From Rosellinia necatrix (Eukaryota > Ascomycota > Sordariomycetes > Xylariales > Xylariaceae), in the NCBI GenBank assembly GCA_021209875.1, contig JAGYVD010000002.1, forward strand, positions 6,262,001-6,326,000: a DNA stretch of 64,000 nt, written 5' to 3'. Each line of letters begins with the position of its first letter. Position 1 is the first letter of the stretch. Below the pieces are notes generated by a model that had not been told where the DNA came from, ran no database searches, and saw nothing but the letters and a program-made list of their open reading frames with translations. Shown piece by piece: positions 48,052 through 59,813 of the stretch. A program made the translations under genes and the position numbers.

Positions 48052-50178
48052 TTAGCCATCCACCTTAATGCGTTTAGATTCGAAGCCCTCGTGGCCGTCT
48101 GAATGAGGGCCGGCGGTGCTAATTTCAGGGCTTTTCCTTTTCGCCATATTTGGCCCACTGTCATCCCTCAGAAAAGAAGGACCCGACGCGGCAACTGGGG
48201 TGGCGAAATTCAAAGGGCTTAACATTGTTGTATTATTGTCACCTCGAAAGTTCCACTCGGAATAGAAAGTACTAGGGCTAGGGAGAAACTCGTTGTTGAG
48301 GAATCGCGACGGAAGAGCGGAAACTGGTGTATCGATGTTCATGCCCGTATTATGGGCCTGGGGAGCCGGTCTGGCAAATGGGTTGGGGGGACCGGTAGCG
48401 CCTGCAGAAAGGATTGATGTTGCTGATGGAGACGGCGGCGGTAACCTAGGGGCATCGGCTCCGTTGCGCCGGGCGGGTTGGGCAGATGCATCTGCCGTAC
48501 CCCGAGGTGAAGTGTTGGAGGGTTCTCCAGCATTGCTACCAGCGTCGGACGCCTCGTCGGGAATCTGTACCCGAAGGCGAGGTCTGGAGGCGCCGTCAAT
48601 TTTTAGACTGTTGGATCGTGAAGGGGGCGTGAAGCCACCTTCGGTAATGGTCGATACGGATCCGCGGGATTTAGGGAAATGGGCACCTGTGTTGGCACGC
48701 TGGGGCATAGGTGGTGAGTTTGATGACTTAATCCGGGATACGGCAGTCCCATCAATCGACTGGGATCGGTTGCCACCTTCCTCTTTCACTTGAGCATCGG
48801 TGTGGAATGAATCTAGATGCTGCCCCAGAATCGATCGATTGTCATCGATAGGGGTAAATATACTGCCGGATTGATTTCCTCGCGGCAGTTTTCTGATGCT
48901 GGATGTATCGAGGCCAGGTTGAGCAGGACGGTCGTGTAGTCGTTCTGATTTGGGCGGATTCATAAGTGTCGGTTGCGTTTGGGACTCAGGGACATGATGT
49001 GGCTGTAAATGTGTTTGCTTCTGGGGCATAGCAACGGGAACCTCAAGATGTTGATGTGACGGCTGCGGGGGTGAAACGCGCGGCGGTGCGGGCTGGGGGC
49101 ATGTTGTTGGATATGGACCTGTGGAGGAGAGGGATGAGGTCGGGCTGGTGGCTGAGGAGGGGGATAGCTGGGAGTGCCCGCCGAGCGCCGCATCTCCTCC
49201 ATGTTGTACGGGGGCATCTGGGGCGGATGTGTTGACGCGGTGTACTGATATTGCGCCGGGGCAGGCGGAGGACCGTGCTGTAGAGAAGGTGGGGGCTGTG
49301 GATGGTAGATGGTAGGCTGTGGCATATAGGCGTATCCGTTGACGACGGGCTGGGGACCCGGGGCACTGCCGGGCTGAGGTACGTTCGGGGCACGCCGGGG
49401 GTCGTTGCGCGACGGAGGGCGAGAGCTCATCTGCGGCTGGGGTGTGTGACCTCTTGGCGCAAACGGCATGCCATGGATGGGAGGAGAGGCCGACTGGGTG
49501 TGATGCCTCAGATGTGTGAAGCCTGGCTGGCTCTGAAAGTGTGGGGGAATTACCCCGAGGGGTTCGACGGAACCTTCGTGGCCACGGGGAGGAGTCCCGT
49601 CGAGATCCTCGTCGTCCTCGTCATCGCCGCCGCCGCTGAAGTCTCCGGGGCCTTTGTGTTCGTTGGGTCCAGTATGCTATACACGCCCGTCAGCACAGAC
49701 CAGGGGATGGGGAACGGCGTCAATTAGGGGGAAGGGGGCAGGGGAGTGGTTTGGCACGAACATGAGCGTATTTGGTCATTAACCCTCGCATATCGCTCGA
49801 GGAATATTCGTAGAGCTTCTTGTTGCTGCCGAAAATGAATACGGCCACGTCCACGGAACAGAGCACGGATAACTCGTGAGCCTTCTTGAACAGGCCGCCT
49901 TTCCGCTTCAAAAAGGTGCTGCCGGTCACATGGGTTAGCTGCTGGTTCGCTCGCATAGAACGGCAACGCGCCGCGTCGCTTCCAATCGTATCCCATGGCA
50001 GTCCGCTCGAATCGCATAGTGCGGTATAACGTGGCACGCGATCCCGGGAGCTGGTTGAGGGAGACGGGAGAAGGGGGGACGGGAGGTAAGAAGGGCGGAG
50101 CGGAGGAGGAGGGAAAGCTTACACAGAACGATTCCTGTCATCTTTGATGGCCTTGATCTCAATCTTTCTTCGTCCCAT
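48052..50178 (-). CDS. RLM1: MADS-box transcription factor, RLM1/MEF2 type
   Basis: Minus-strand exons 50178-50123, 49918-49762 and 49676-48052, with introns of 204 and 85 nt. Exons 1-2 encode the MEF2-class MADS domain ([19 protein letters not shown], then [20 protein letters not shown]), which binds CTA(A/T)4TAG DNA. Fungal Rlm1 homologues (MIG1 in Magnaporthe) are targets of the Slt2/Mps1 cell-wall-integrity MAP kinase. The rest is Pro/Gln/Ser-rich and disordered, ending ESKRIKVDG. Problem: the frame entering exon 3 stays open to 48960, but the family-like C-terminus ([13 protein letters not shown] onward) is in another frame. Either one base is missing at the G5 run at 49095-49099 (C5 on the coding strand), giving about 612 residues, or a weak 56-nt intron (GTCCAT...GCAG) lies here, giving about 593. 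Donor 2 (GTTCGT) is also non-standard. Confidence 0.88.
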
Positions 50179-51330
50179 GTTGACGGAGGGCTATGCGCAC
50201 GCGCGCAACGAGACACGAGTCAACGAAGTCGAGCGGATAGCGGATCAACGACTGCCCCTTTACGCGATTGTGTAGTTCGCGGCGCTGGGACTGACGAATG
50301 GCGGGTTGGGGGGAGAGGAGGCGTGGTAATCCAGCGTGGCAATACGAGATAGGACGATTTCAGGCTAAGAGGAAATAGGAGTCGGAGGTAAGACGGTATA
50401 GATATATATATATTTTTTTTCGCGGAGGCACGACGACAACCCGATAGTCGACAGACGGGCGGACAGGCGGGCAAACGAACGGACGGACAGTTGGAAGACC
50501 GGACAAGAGTGAGAAGAAGACGAAGGGAAGGGGGGGAAGGAAGGTTTATACACCAAGGTAAGGCAGTGGGCGTGGGCGTGGGCGTGTCCTACCAAGCTCA
50601 AGGTGGAGAGGGAGAGGAGGATGCAGAACGGAAAGGGTGCCGACGGGCGAGGGGAAGGGGGGCGTCGAGATGTGAAGAGCTGTCGAAGGTGGACGACGGG
50701 GTTGTAGAAATATGAAACGGCTCGAAAAGAAGAACGGGTGAAGAAGGGTGATTATATGAATCCGGGGTTATCCACATGTGTTGTGTTGGAGTGTAAGAGA
50801 TGCGTAGGCAGGTATGGGATGTATGTATGGATGTATGTAGGTAGGTAGGTAGGTAGGTAACCTGAGTAGTTTGGCATTGGATTACCGATGAGGTAGTAGG
50901 TAGAGATATACAAATGTGCCGTCGGTACGCAGTGGAGAGGGCGTAAGGTATAGCGTGTAGTTATAGTGGAGAGATGACTTTAGCACCACAGGTACCTGTT
51001 ATGCAAGTAGACAGGCAGGTAGTGTAGGTGGCAGAGACACACGAGTAGGGAGGTACCCTACCGGGTGGGCAGTTCACGTTCCCATGTACCTACTTGCCTT
51101 AAAACAGGCATGCAACCAGGTACTAGGTATTTGCGTAGGTAGGTACCTGGCCTTTGACACAGCCAAGATGTCAACTCATAGCATGTACTAGGTAGGTAGT
51201 TACTGTAGGTATGTATAACCGTAGCCCGACAGAGTTGTCGGTGGGTTGGGGGAATAGCATCAACTCAATTGGACACGATAATACATCCGCAATCGAATGC
51301 ACAAGGTATGGTAGGTAGTATGGCGCGCGT

Positions 51331-51361
51331 GCGCGCGCGTGTGTGTGTATGTGTGTGTGTA
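51331..51361 (+). repeat. (GC/GT)n alternating purine-pyrimidine tract
   Basis: About 15 alternating GC then GT dinucleotides with a single TA interruption. Such sequence can adopt Z-form DNA. It lies about 1.15 kb upstream of RLM1. Confidence 0.85.
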
Positions 51362-52734
51362 TACAGAATAAAATACCATACATACAATGCAATGCAAGAC
51401 AAAAGAATAGAATACAATACAATACGATTTGCTGTGTGGTCGTTAGAGACGATGGGGCTGAATCTGGTCGGTTGGTTCTAATAATAGAAGAGATCGGGTT
51501 CACCACCTTCGTGACCTTTTTTTTTTCGTTCGCGGTGTACCTACTGCAGTCTCGGTAGGTAGGAGGTAGGGTATGCGGTGTGCGGTTGTGCGGGCGTATG
51601 CGGGCTCCAGGCGGGAGAGACTAGATAGGTAAGTCGGCAAAGGACAAAGGAGCAGGGCAGCTAACTGTTCACTACCTACCTGAGAAGCCCACGACTGCTC
51701 TAGTCAACTTGCCTGTAAGACGCTGTTGGAGAGGTGGTGCAGAGCACAAGAGCGATGGAAAACACCGGATCGGCACCAAATCTCGAGCGTCTTGCGACCA
51801 GTGCCGAGACTTCGCTTCAAAAGGCAGCGTAGGTACCGGACAAGGGTGGGAGAGAAGGGAACCCGTTATTGGTAGAAATACCTGGGTACGTGAGGTTAGC
51901 AAGCTTCCAAGGTTGCTCGGGCCCGTATTAAGGTGCAGTCGTGCTAAGTACTCAAAGTGTCTGCTAACACTGTATTGTTTGCACGAACCCTTACTACCTA
52001 GGTAGGTAGTGTCCCCTCCCTCCTACCAATATGCTCCAGCTGTTCAGTATAGTTGTTTAATACAGTGCGCGCTGTGTAGAGCTTGTGTAACTATACCGTT
52101 GCCTCCTGCGGCCAGTTGAGCTGGCGTGGCTTAGCGACCGCGATGTATACTAGGCCTGCAGGCCTAAAATCTTCCTCGCCAGGCCACATGTATCCATTTA
52201 TCGTACATACATGCATACATACATACAAACATACTTGCAGTACATACCTAACCTTGCATAGTAGGCAGAGTAGAATATTGTAACCATCATACCATGTTTA
52301 TTCGGGAGTGCAATAGGTGGGGGTAGATATTTCCCGTTTTCCCATCCGTATAGGTAGATAGTCAAGCGGACAGCTCCAGTCACTGTTTCTAGCTTAGGGC
52401 TAGTGGCGCACCATTTCTTGGAATCCCAAGATGTGGGCCCTGCACCTTTAATCTGCACGCTACCATAGCACTTAGGTAAGTGGGCACGGTACAACAGAAC
52501 CAGAGTTGACAATGCCTAGCGTACCTATCTAGGTACCTAGTGTACTCTGTATGCACACTACACCACTAGCTGGCTACTAAGTCCTGAACTGTGGGTTCCC
52601 TGGCAGCATAGGTGTCGTAGTTACAAATGTCTTTGCAGAACGCCCGAATTCCAGGGCTGCAGAGTGCACTTTCAAAGTGGTAAACTACCTACACCTACTT
52701 CACCAGCCGTACCTACCGTGGGAGATAGTAACTA

Positions 52735-52786
52735 CCTAGGTAGGTAGATAGGTAGGTACGTTACGTAGGTAGGTAGGTACCTGGAG
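52735..52786 (+). repeat. TAGG-repeat cluster with ACCTAGGT palindrome
   Basis: Runs of (TAGG)n at this site start with the palindrome TACCTAGGTA and contain a second inverted junction around TACGTTACGTA, so the two strands read alike. The same motif family recurs at 50836-50861 and 53147-53345. Confidence 0.8.
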
Positions 52787-54818
52787 TTTGAAGGACATGG
52801 CATTCTAGAATTAAACGCCGTGCTTTCTGCACATTTAGACATTCCAAGTTCGGTATGTCTGTCGAATCGCCTGCGAGCCTGCAAGCTGCTAACACTGCCC
52901 GGTCGGACGCCCACCACCACGCTGTCTCTACTGTTACCCTACCCCTCGGGTCCCCCTCACTCCGATTCCCTCATGGCTCCCGCAGTGCTGAGGTAGGTTG
53001 TGTGCTACCGACCTGCCTACCTACCCGAGTGTGCATACATACCGACCCTCCGCCTCTCTGGCGACCCTTGAGCCTCATGTGGCGCCTGGGATTTATTTTT
53101 GGAACGAACAAGCTTTTTTGTTTCTTCAACACCGCACCTATACAGGCGACCAGACCTGCCTACCTACCTACCGACCACACTACCTACCCAGGTAGGTAGT
53201 ACCTACATTACACCTGTCATACACAACATTATACCTACAGTGAGTAATGTATCCTACACTACGTACTACCTACCTACATCTGCCACACACCAACACCTAT
53301 ACGCTAACCTAAGTACCTACCTCTTACCTACCTACCTACCTAAGATCCGTGATCCATCTCCCATCTCCCATCCCACATCCCACATTCCACATCCCCCATC
53401 CCACGCTTCTTCACTGTGCCCCCCCTGTCTGTCCGCCCATATCCCATAGTTATCCCGTATCCCATATTCCATGCTCCCATGCATCCCCCATGCCCATCGC
53501 CATCACCACACCCTCTCGTCCGTCTGTGCGGAATACAGAATGCAGATGCGGACACGCAGGCCATGCATCTGCGTCGCATACGCGCATACCAGCCGCCGTA
53601 CACCTCTGCGCTGCTGCATAGCACAACTGCATAACACACACCTTCACAACCCACGCTTTCCCGCTGCTACCGCAATACTAAGCAGGCAAGCAATATTCCG
53701 TCCTGATATACCAATATATGCTGTACAGCCTGTCATACCATCGCGGCTATACTCTACGTCGCGTCCATCGGGCCAATCGTATCGCGTCCGAGCCGCAGAT
53801 AGGCGCCTGCGTCCCCCGTCCTAGACGATCAGGTCGGTTATCATGTTGCTTATCCCATCATCATCCTCGTTATCATCATCATCATCGTCATCGTCATCAT
53901 CATAGCCTCTCTACTGCGTCTCCAAGTGACAAACATAGACCATGTCCCCTTGATCAAGGTAAAAGTAGAGCTAGGAAGTCATATCGCCGAGGCTAGACAG
54001 TCACAGCGGCGCTAAACACTCGATCGATTGCTCCTGGAGCCGGCAATCACCGCTGGCATCGTGTCCATCAGTCGCCGGGATTCATACGGAGACCGCACTA
54101 CCTGTATGCCTTCGCTGTCGGTCTTCTCTTCCACAGCCTGCCTACCTATCAGATCCGGAATGAAGCGACCGGCGGTAGGGGGTAGCTAATCAGATCTATC
54201 CTGTCTTGATGCCTTTCGTGAGGATGGTGGTATCAATCAGGGCTCGTGCTCCCTCGTGCTCGGTTGGCAAACGGGGAATAATCCACCATAGAACCGTTAC
54301 CCGGTATGATCGGCATTCGCCTTTGCATGAACCATTACAACCCTGATCTGGTTATCTTTTTGCACTATGCTTCAGACCAACAACATCACACCCATCATTC
54401 CAATCTGGCAACCGTTACAGCTTCCCTAACCTCGGCGTACGCACTATCTTGTTCTGGTAAAACACTATTAACGACAGTGCATGCGGGTTTGCGGTGTACC
54501 TATTCTGGACCACGTCCACACGCATATAGTACACCGTCGGCAGAGAGGGGGGTAAGCAACTAAGGCACAGCCAAGAAATGGGACTTGTTCAACGAACCCG
54601 ACGACGCAATTGCCGGCGAAACTGAATGCGTCCGACCCAGCATGTAAGCGCCGGACAAGATCGACCGCCATATTGGCATCGACGACGACGAGGGATTTTC
54701 TAATTCTCGAATTCCTCATTGGATTGTGGTGAGCTGCAAGCAATCAGGCAAGGCTGTGGCTTTGACGAGTCGTGAGCATGGATTTCGTTCCATGCATGGC
54801 TACCGAGCATCGGATGTG

Positions 54819-54838
54819 CTATAAATAGCTATTTTTAG
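54819..54838 (+). promoter_or_regulatory. Tandem pair of perfect Rlm1/MEF2 binding sites
   Basis: Two abutting 10-mers, CTATAAATAG (54819-54828) and CTATTTTTAG (54829-54838), each match CTA(A/T)4TAG, the binding consensus of yeast Rlm1 and of MEF2 proteins. They lie 4.6 kb upstream of the RLM1-type gene in this window, with no recognised gene between. Whether they act on RLM1 is inference. Confidence 0.45.
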
Positions 54839-57800
54839 AAACCACATGCCTCTATCACCACCAGTCGCTGGGTACTTCCCCGCCGATCCCTGTCTCGGCC
54901 TGCAGTCGATGGGTAATTCTCCCCTTTGGTATCTCTCCTCACACCAATCAAAATCGCCCGGCTCACGATGCGTACGATGCGATCCAGGCAATGTGGGTAA
55001 AATGGCTGACCTCGATGACAATTTACCCCCTCCCTTGCCGGAAAAATCCTAATCAATTCGGCCAAAATGAAAGAGGCCGACACAAGCCACTCGTACGACG
55101 AGGGGGGGATACGGCGGGCAGAGGACAAGAGGACAGTAATATCCCCCTTCTGCGCATCGTCCTGAGACTCTGTAACTCGATAGACTCGACCTCTCTATAC
55201 TAGTGTTGTTCTGTGTCCCACTTGATAGTTTGGAATCATCGGGACGCAGAGGCCATCAACACTGCTGTTGGTCTGACCGGCACAGCCCTTTTCATTCATT
55301 CATTCCTTTTTTTTTTTTTTTCTCTTGGTCCGTAATCCACTACATACACTACCATGTGTTCGGTCGTCGGTTATTTTTCCTCATGGGGTCAACAGTGAAA
55401 ATTATCCCCTTGTCGGTCTAGATCCTTGCGCCTATCCGGAGATCTATGACCTACATGCATCCAAAAGGACCTGATAGCGTTGTTCCGAGATGCTCACGAT
55501 AACCCTGCTAAAACTCGCCTACTTCCGGAATCGACCATGTCTAAGGGGCGGGCTTGTATTTTGCAACCCGACAAAACTGCAGACCATATTGTCTCTACTG
55601 TACATCACACTTACTGACCCAGTGCAGTCCGCGTCCTTTGTTTGGGGTTGTGACAAATTGAGGTAACCGAACCCTCATCGCGCGGCATACTCCGCCGCCT
55701 GCCCTGAACTTCTCACAATATCCCCGCCCATGGTCATCACTGTCACGTGGATATTTAGAAGCCCGGTCGCTTCGTCCCTGTTGTCACTGGACTTGACTTA
55801 ACAACTACGAAGACGCGGGAGTTTAATTCTGAACATGACAAATGTTACGAGCCTCATTCCCTCCCCGGTGGACTGTTGCACATAACTTAGTTTTACTTTG
55901 TATCAGCCAACCCCGTGTCGGCCTTCTCGCGCTCCATCCGCCCCCGACAGCCGGCTTGATGCCCTGAAGTGACTTACATACGAGGATGGCTTGGCAGGAA
56001 CGTGAACCGGGGCCTATTAACGATAAAACGCTGCCGTGTCACTGATCAGCAACACGTACGGCGATATCTGACCTGACATTACATCATTCGGCGGCCTCTC
56101 ATAGAGTTCTGGAACACGTGCAAATACCGGCCGCCCGCCTTTCTCCTTGTGTAATCCCCCAGCTCCGAGTAACTCGTCCTAGTACGGATATTTATCAATC
56201 GGGGATGTATGGCGCGCGCAATGGCCCAGGTGGCTCCGCGTTCCGCCACGATAAAACGTAGTAGCGACCATATTTACCAATTTACTCTTCGTCCCCACGC
56301 TTCAGGGAGCCCTTGTAAGACGATTGAGTAATTCTATCAAGAGATTGTCGTTGACGTTCCAGGCCACAGGAGGGGAAAGTAAAGCAACTAAATGTCAGAG
56401 ATGCGGGTCACCGTACCTATAACTATAGTATCCTCTTCCCAACGTTCGGCCTCTTCTATGTTACGCATCCGGCGACAGCATGTCCTGAAATAGGGGCGGC
56501 CGGATGGGGCCCCTTGGAACTGCATTCAAGCCATTCGACGACGGATATCGAATATCGCTAATAAGTTCCTAATGATTGCGCGCGTATCTACCTATGGATT
56601 CCATGGGCTGATGCTTTTCATAGCTATCAAGTTCGCGGGGCCGATATGATGCTGGTCGCCGAGCAAGAACGGTATGGCTGCTCGGAGGGGCAGCCCGTCA
56701 GTTTCTCTAAACGCTGCGACCTCTCCGCCGCCTAACTACGATGGAGGAGTCAGGCGGCGTATGCTACGATGGTCAGTTGGCGGCTTGAATCCTAACCTAA
56801 ATTTCACGGACACCCCGATAGAAGACCGGGATCCAACGCAGCGACAGACCGTGAAGGTGACAGATCTGCGCCTGCTGACTACCATGGATATTGGAAACCA
56901 ACACGCGCAAATCAGCGTGTTGACCTGGTTGGTGGTGATGGCCAAGAAGCTTAGTTAGGTATAGAATTTAGGAAGGGTGAGGTGAGGTATAAGCTTATCT
57001 CATCCTCACGACTCGAAACCAGGGGGCAAGGGAAAGGCAAAAGGCAAAATAGAGAGCGAAATGGATCGACCCCGCAACTCAATGTGGTTCGTGATTCTCA
57101 ATTCTCGTTCTATACTGTTCCGTGCATCTGCCTTTTCTGTCCTCACGATTACCTACTTCCCAATGCTATACTCATTCGACCCCTTTGGATAGGTGCGTAA
57201 CCCTACCCCCGCCTAGACTGGTTCGCTTGCTTGCCTCTATCAGCCATAGGTGGACGCTTAATGGGGCGTCCAATCCGACCACGTCGGCAATGGACGAGGT
57301 TGCATTTGATTACCACCATATTCGGCGACTAGTTGATGCTTGCATCATCATCATCACCCTTGTATTTTCTTTTCCCTTCACCGTTTCCTCTCTCCCTCTC
57401 CTCCTCTTTCCATCCTTGAGCCTCTCCCCACCCCCTTCTACCATCATCCCCATTTATGGGCGTCTCGCGCGCCGTGTGTGGACTCTCTACCGGGGGATTG
57501 TATAGCTCGGCTCGGTGATTTGTTGCTGGGATGGAATATCGGGTTCGCCGGTCCCGTCGCTCGCGACCGAGCACAATGCGGGCGGGGACGTATGTATTAC
57601 ATATTCATATACGTCTCCAAACCGGCGGATCCTTACCTTTCCCCTCTTCGGCACACTGCAAGCACCACTTCTTCCGGCTGTCACTTGTGCCTAAAAGCGA
57701 CCAAGTGGGAGCATATTGGCATCTGTCTCATACTATTGAATGTTTGCATGTATATCTGTCAACGCTGTTGAGGAACGAATATGAAAGTACCGGGGATCGG

Positions 57801-59186
57801 TCGAACGTGTGAGCGAGGCAACTATCAGATCCAACACAACCTCGTGTAGTAGGTTCTATGCTACCGTTGTTTTCAACTGGTCTACCTCGCCAACCCATCT
57901 CCTTGTCCGCTCGTTTACCTACCTAGCTCTGCTCGATTATCCATTTACCCCCTGTTTCTGCCAACCGGGTTTGAGATTCATCACGGACCCGAGACCTCTC
58001 TCTTCGCCCACTATGGGCATGTTTATAGATGCGTGCTTGCACAACACTTGCACCACCGCCCTCCAGCCGCACGGCATAATACACGATCCTTGCGTTTTCC
58101 CCTAGTAATGTATATGGCGCTGCTGCTGCTGCTGTTGCTGCCGCCGGGTTGCTCACTGCATCCGGTACCTACCTTAGCTCGTCCGCTTGGCCACGCGAAC
58201 TGAGTAAGTCAAAAAAAAAAAGGGAGGACAAGCTACGCCCGCGCCCGCGCCCCCGGACATCTCTTGCCACGTTGATTTGCCCGGAGAACATAACACAGCT
58301 ATCTCCCGGGGGGCACGTACGCACCGTTCGTCATTCTAAGAATAGCAATGGGGAATTATTCCTCTCTCTCTCTCTCTCTCTTTCTCTCTTTTACTCTACC
58401 TTACTCTCCTTCCACCCACCCTTACCATCTCCGCTCTTCTTTATGGGGGGAGGGGCTAGGTTATCTAGACTAGTTAGTAACACAGCACGTGGCTTTTTAT
58501 GTCGACTTTGCTCGCCTCTACTCACTCGCTCACTTTATTTATTTACTTACTCTCTTACTCTCTTACGTACTTACTTATTTGCCGGGCGGCGGCGGCGGCG
58601 GTGTTCCTTGCCTGATATGATGTGATGTGACCTTTTCCCTTCCTGTTCACTGCACTCGCTCACTCACTCGCCCACTAGCCCGCTCACCTGCTCGCTCTAG
58701 CTTTGCTTGCTAGTATGTTATGTGCCATATGAGTGCGTTCGGCCGTGATTTAAGGGGTGCCGTCTAGGGGAAGGGGAGGTTCGGGACCGCCCTCTACGCC
58801 TGCTTTTTTTTTTTTTTTTCATCCCTTGCTCTGCTGTGCCTATGCCGTGTCACGTACAGGCGTACAGGTCTCGTCCAAGTCAAGTGCGCAATGCTTCCGA
58901 GTCAGCATGGTTGCCGAATCAATTGATTGATTCATGATTTACTCACTCGCTCACTCGCTAGCTAGCTAGAAGAAACCAAAAAAAACCTGCCTACCTAGTC
59001 ACCGCTCATAATCATGCCTGCCCTTGATACCCCCGGTGCCGAAAAAAAAAAAAAGAGGATTAAACCCCACGGCAGGCATATCTCTCCCAACCCATGTGTA
59101 TATGTATGTATGTATATATGTATGTGCGTCTGTAATTATACATATACGTATACGCACGCGGCGCATACACTGCGTAAGGGCGTGCG

Positions 59187-59245
59187 TACATACATACATA
59201 CATACATACATATATACATACATACATACACATACATACATGCTA
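59187..59245 (+). repeat. (CATA)n microsatellite
   Basis: About fourteen CATA units with TATATA interruptions. Open frames across it on both strands encode only Tyr/Ile/His or Met/Tyr/Val runs and are artefacts. Confidence 0.9.
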
Positions 59246-59813
59246 CATACATATATATCGAATATTCCACCCACGTGCGTGCAAGGGTTTCTGCCGTAAT
59301 CTGTAATGCAACAGAAGACTTCTAGAATAAAAAGAAAAGAGAAAAGAAAAAAAAAAAAAACAAGGAAACAAGGGGGGAGGGGTGGGAGGGAGGGAGGAGT
59401 GGCTTTGGTCCTCTTGTCATCGCTGCATGAATTGCTCCCACGCCAACTTGAAAATCGGTAGACGGGTAGAGAAAACGTGGCATGGCGAAGCCGGCATGCA
59501 GTCACTTGCAATCATAGATCCTGCAGATCCTACATGAGAACACACACAGGTTGGCGCAGCATAGTACAACACAAAAATGGCGGAAGAATCCGTTGTTTAT
59601 TCAAGGTCTTTTTCTTGCTATTGATTTTGCGCCACAGAAGGTTCAAGATGGCCCCGGGGCTGTGTCGCGTATGTGCTGTGCTTTCATCACATAGTGCCTA
59701 GTACTAATGCTCGTGGGAGTAGGGATAGAGGCCCGGCCACTCCTGTCCATGTTTATTAACCATTTCCCCTTTCCTATTCCTATTTATGGTAATGCACGGG
59801 CGGTTTCCAAAAC

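Larger units (their letters stand above)
50179..59813. other. 9.6-kb intergenic region between RLM1 (5' end) and TAF1 (3' end)
   Basis: No convincing gene. It holds many short repeats: TAGG tracts at 50836-50861, 52735-52786 and 53147-53345 (as CCTA), a (GT)n tract at 51331-51361, CATCCC-type repeats at 53345-53405, (ATC)n at 53857-53908, (CT)n at 58361-58391, poly-T at 58804-58819 and (CATA)n at 59187-59245. A tandem Rlm1-site pair lies at 54819-54838. A 94-codon plus frame at 56674-56958 has no recognisable motif. Because RLM1 is transcribed leftwards, much of this region is its upstream DNA. Confidence 0.5.

Noticed and set aside
56674..56958. 94-codon plus-strand frame in the RLM1-TAF1 interval
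   Set aside because: Short, isolated, no known motif and no upstream features that single it out; too weak to call.
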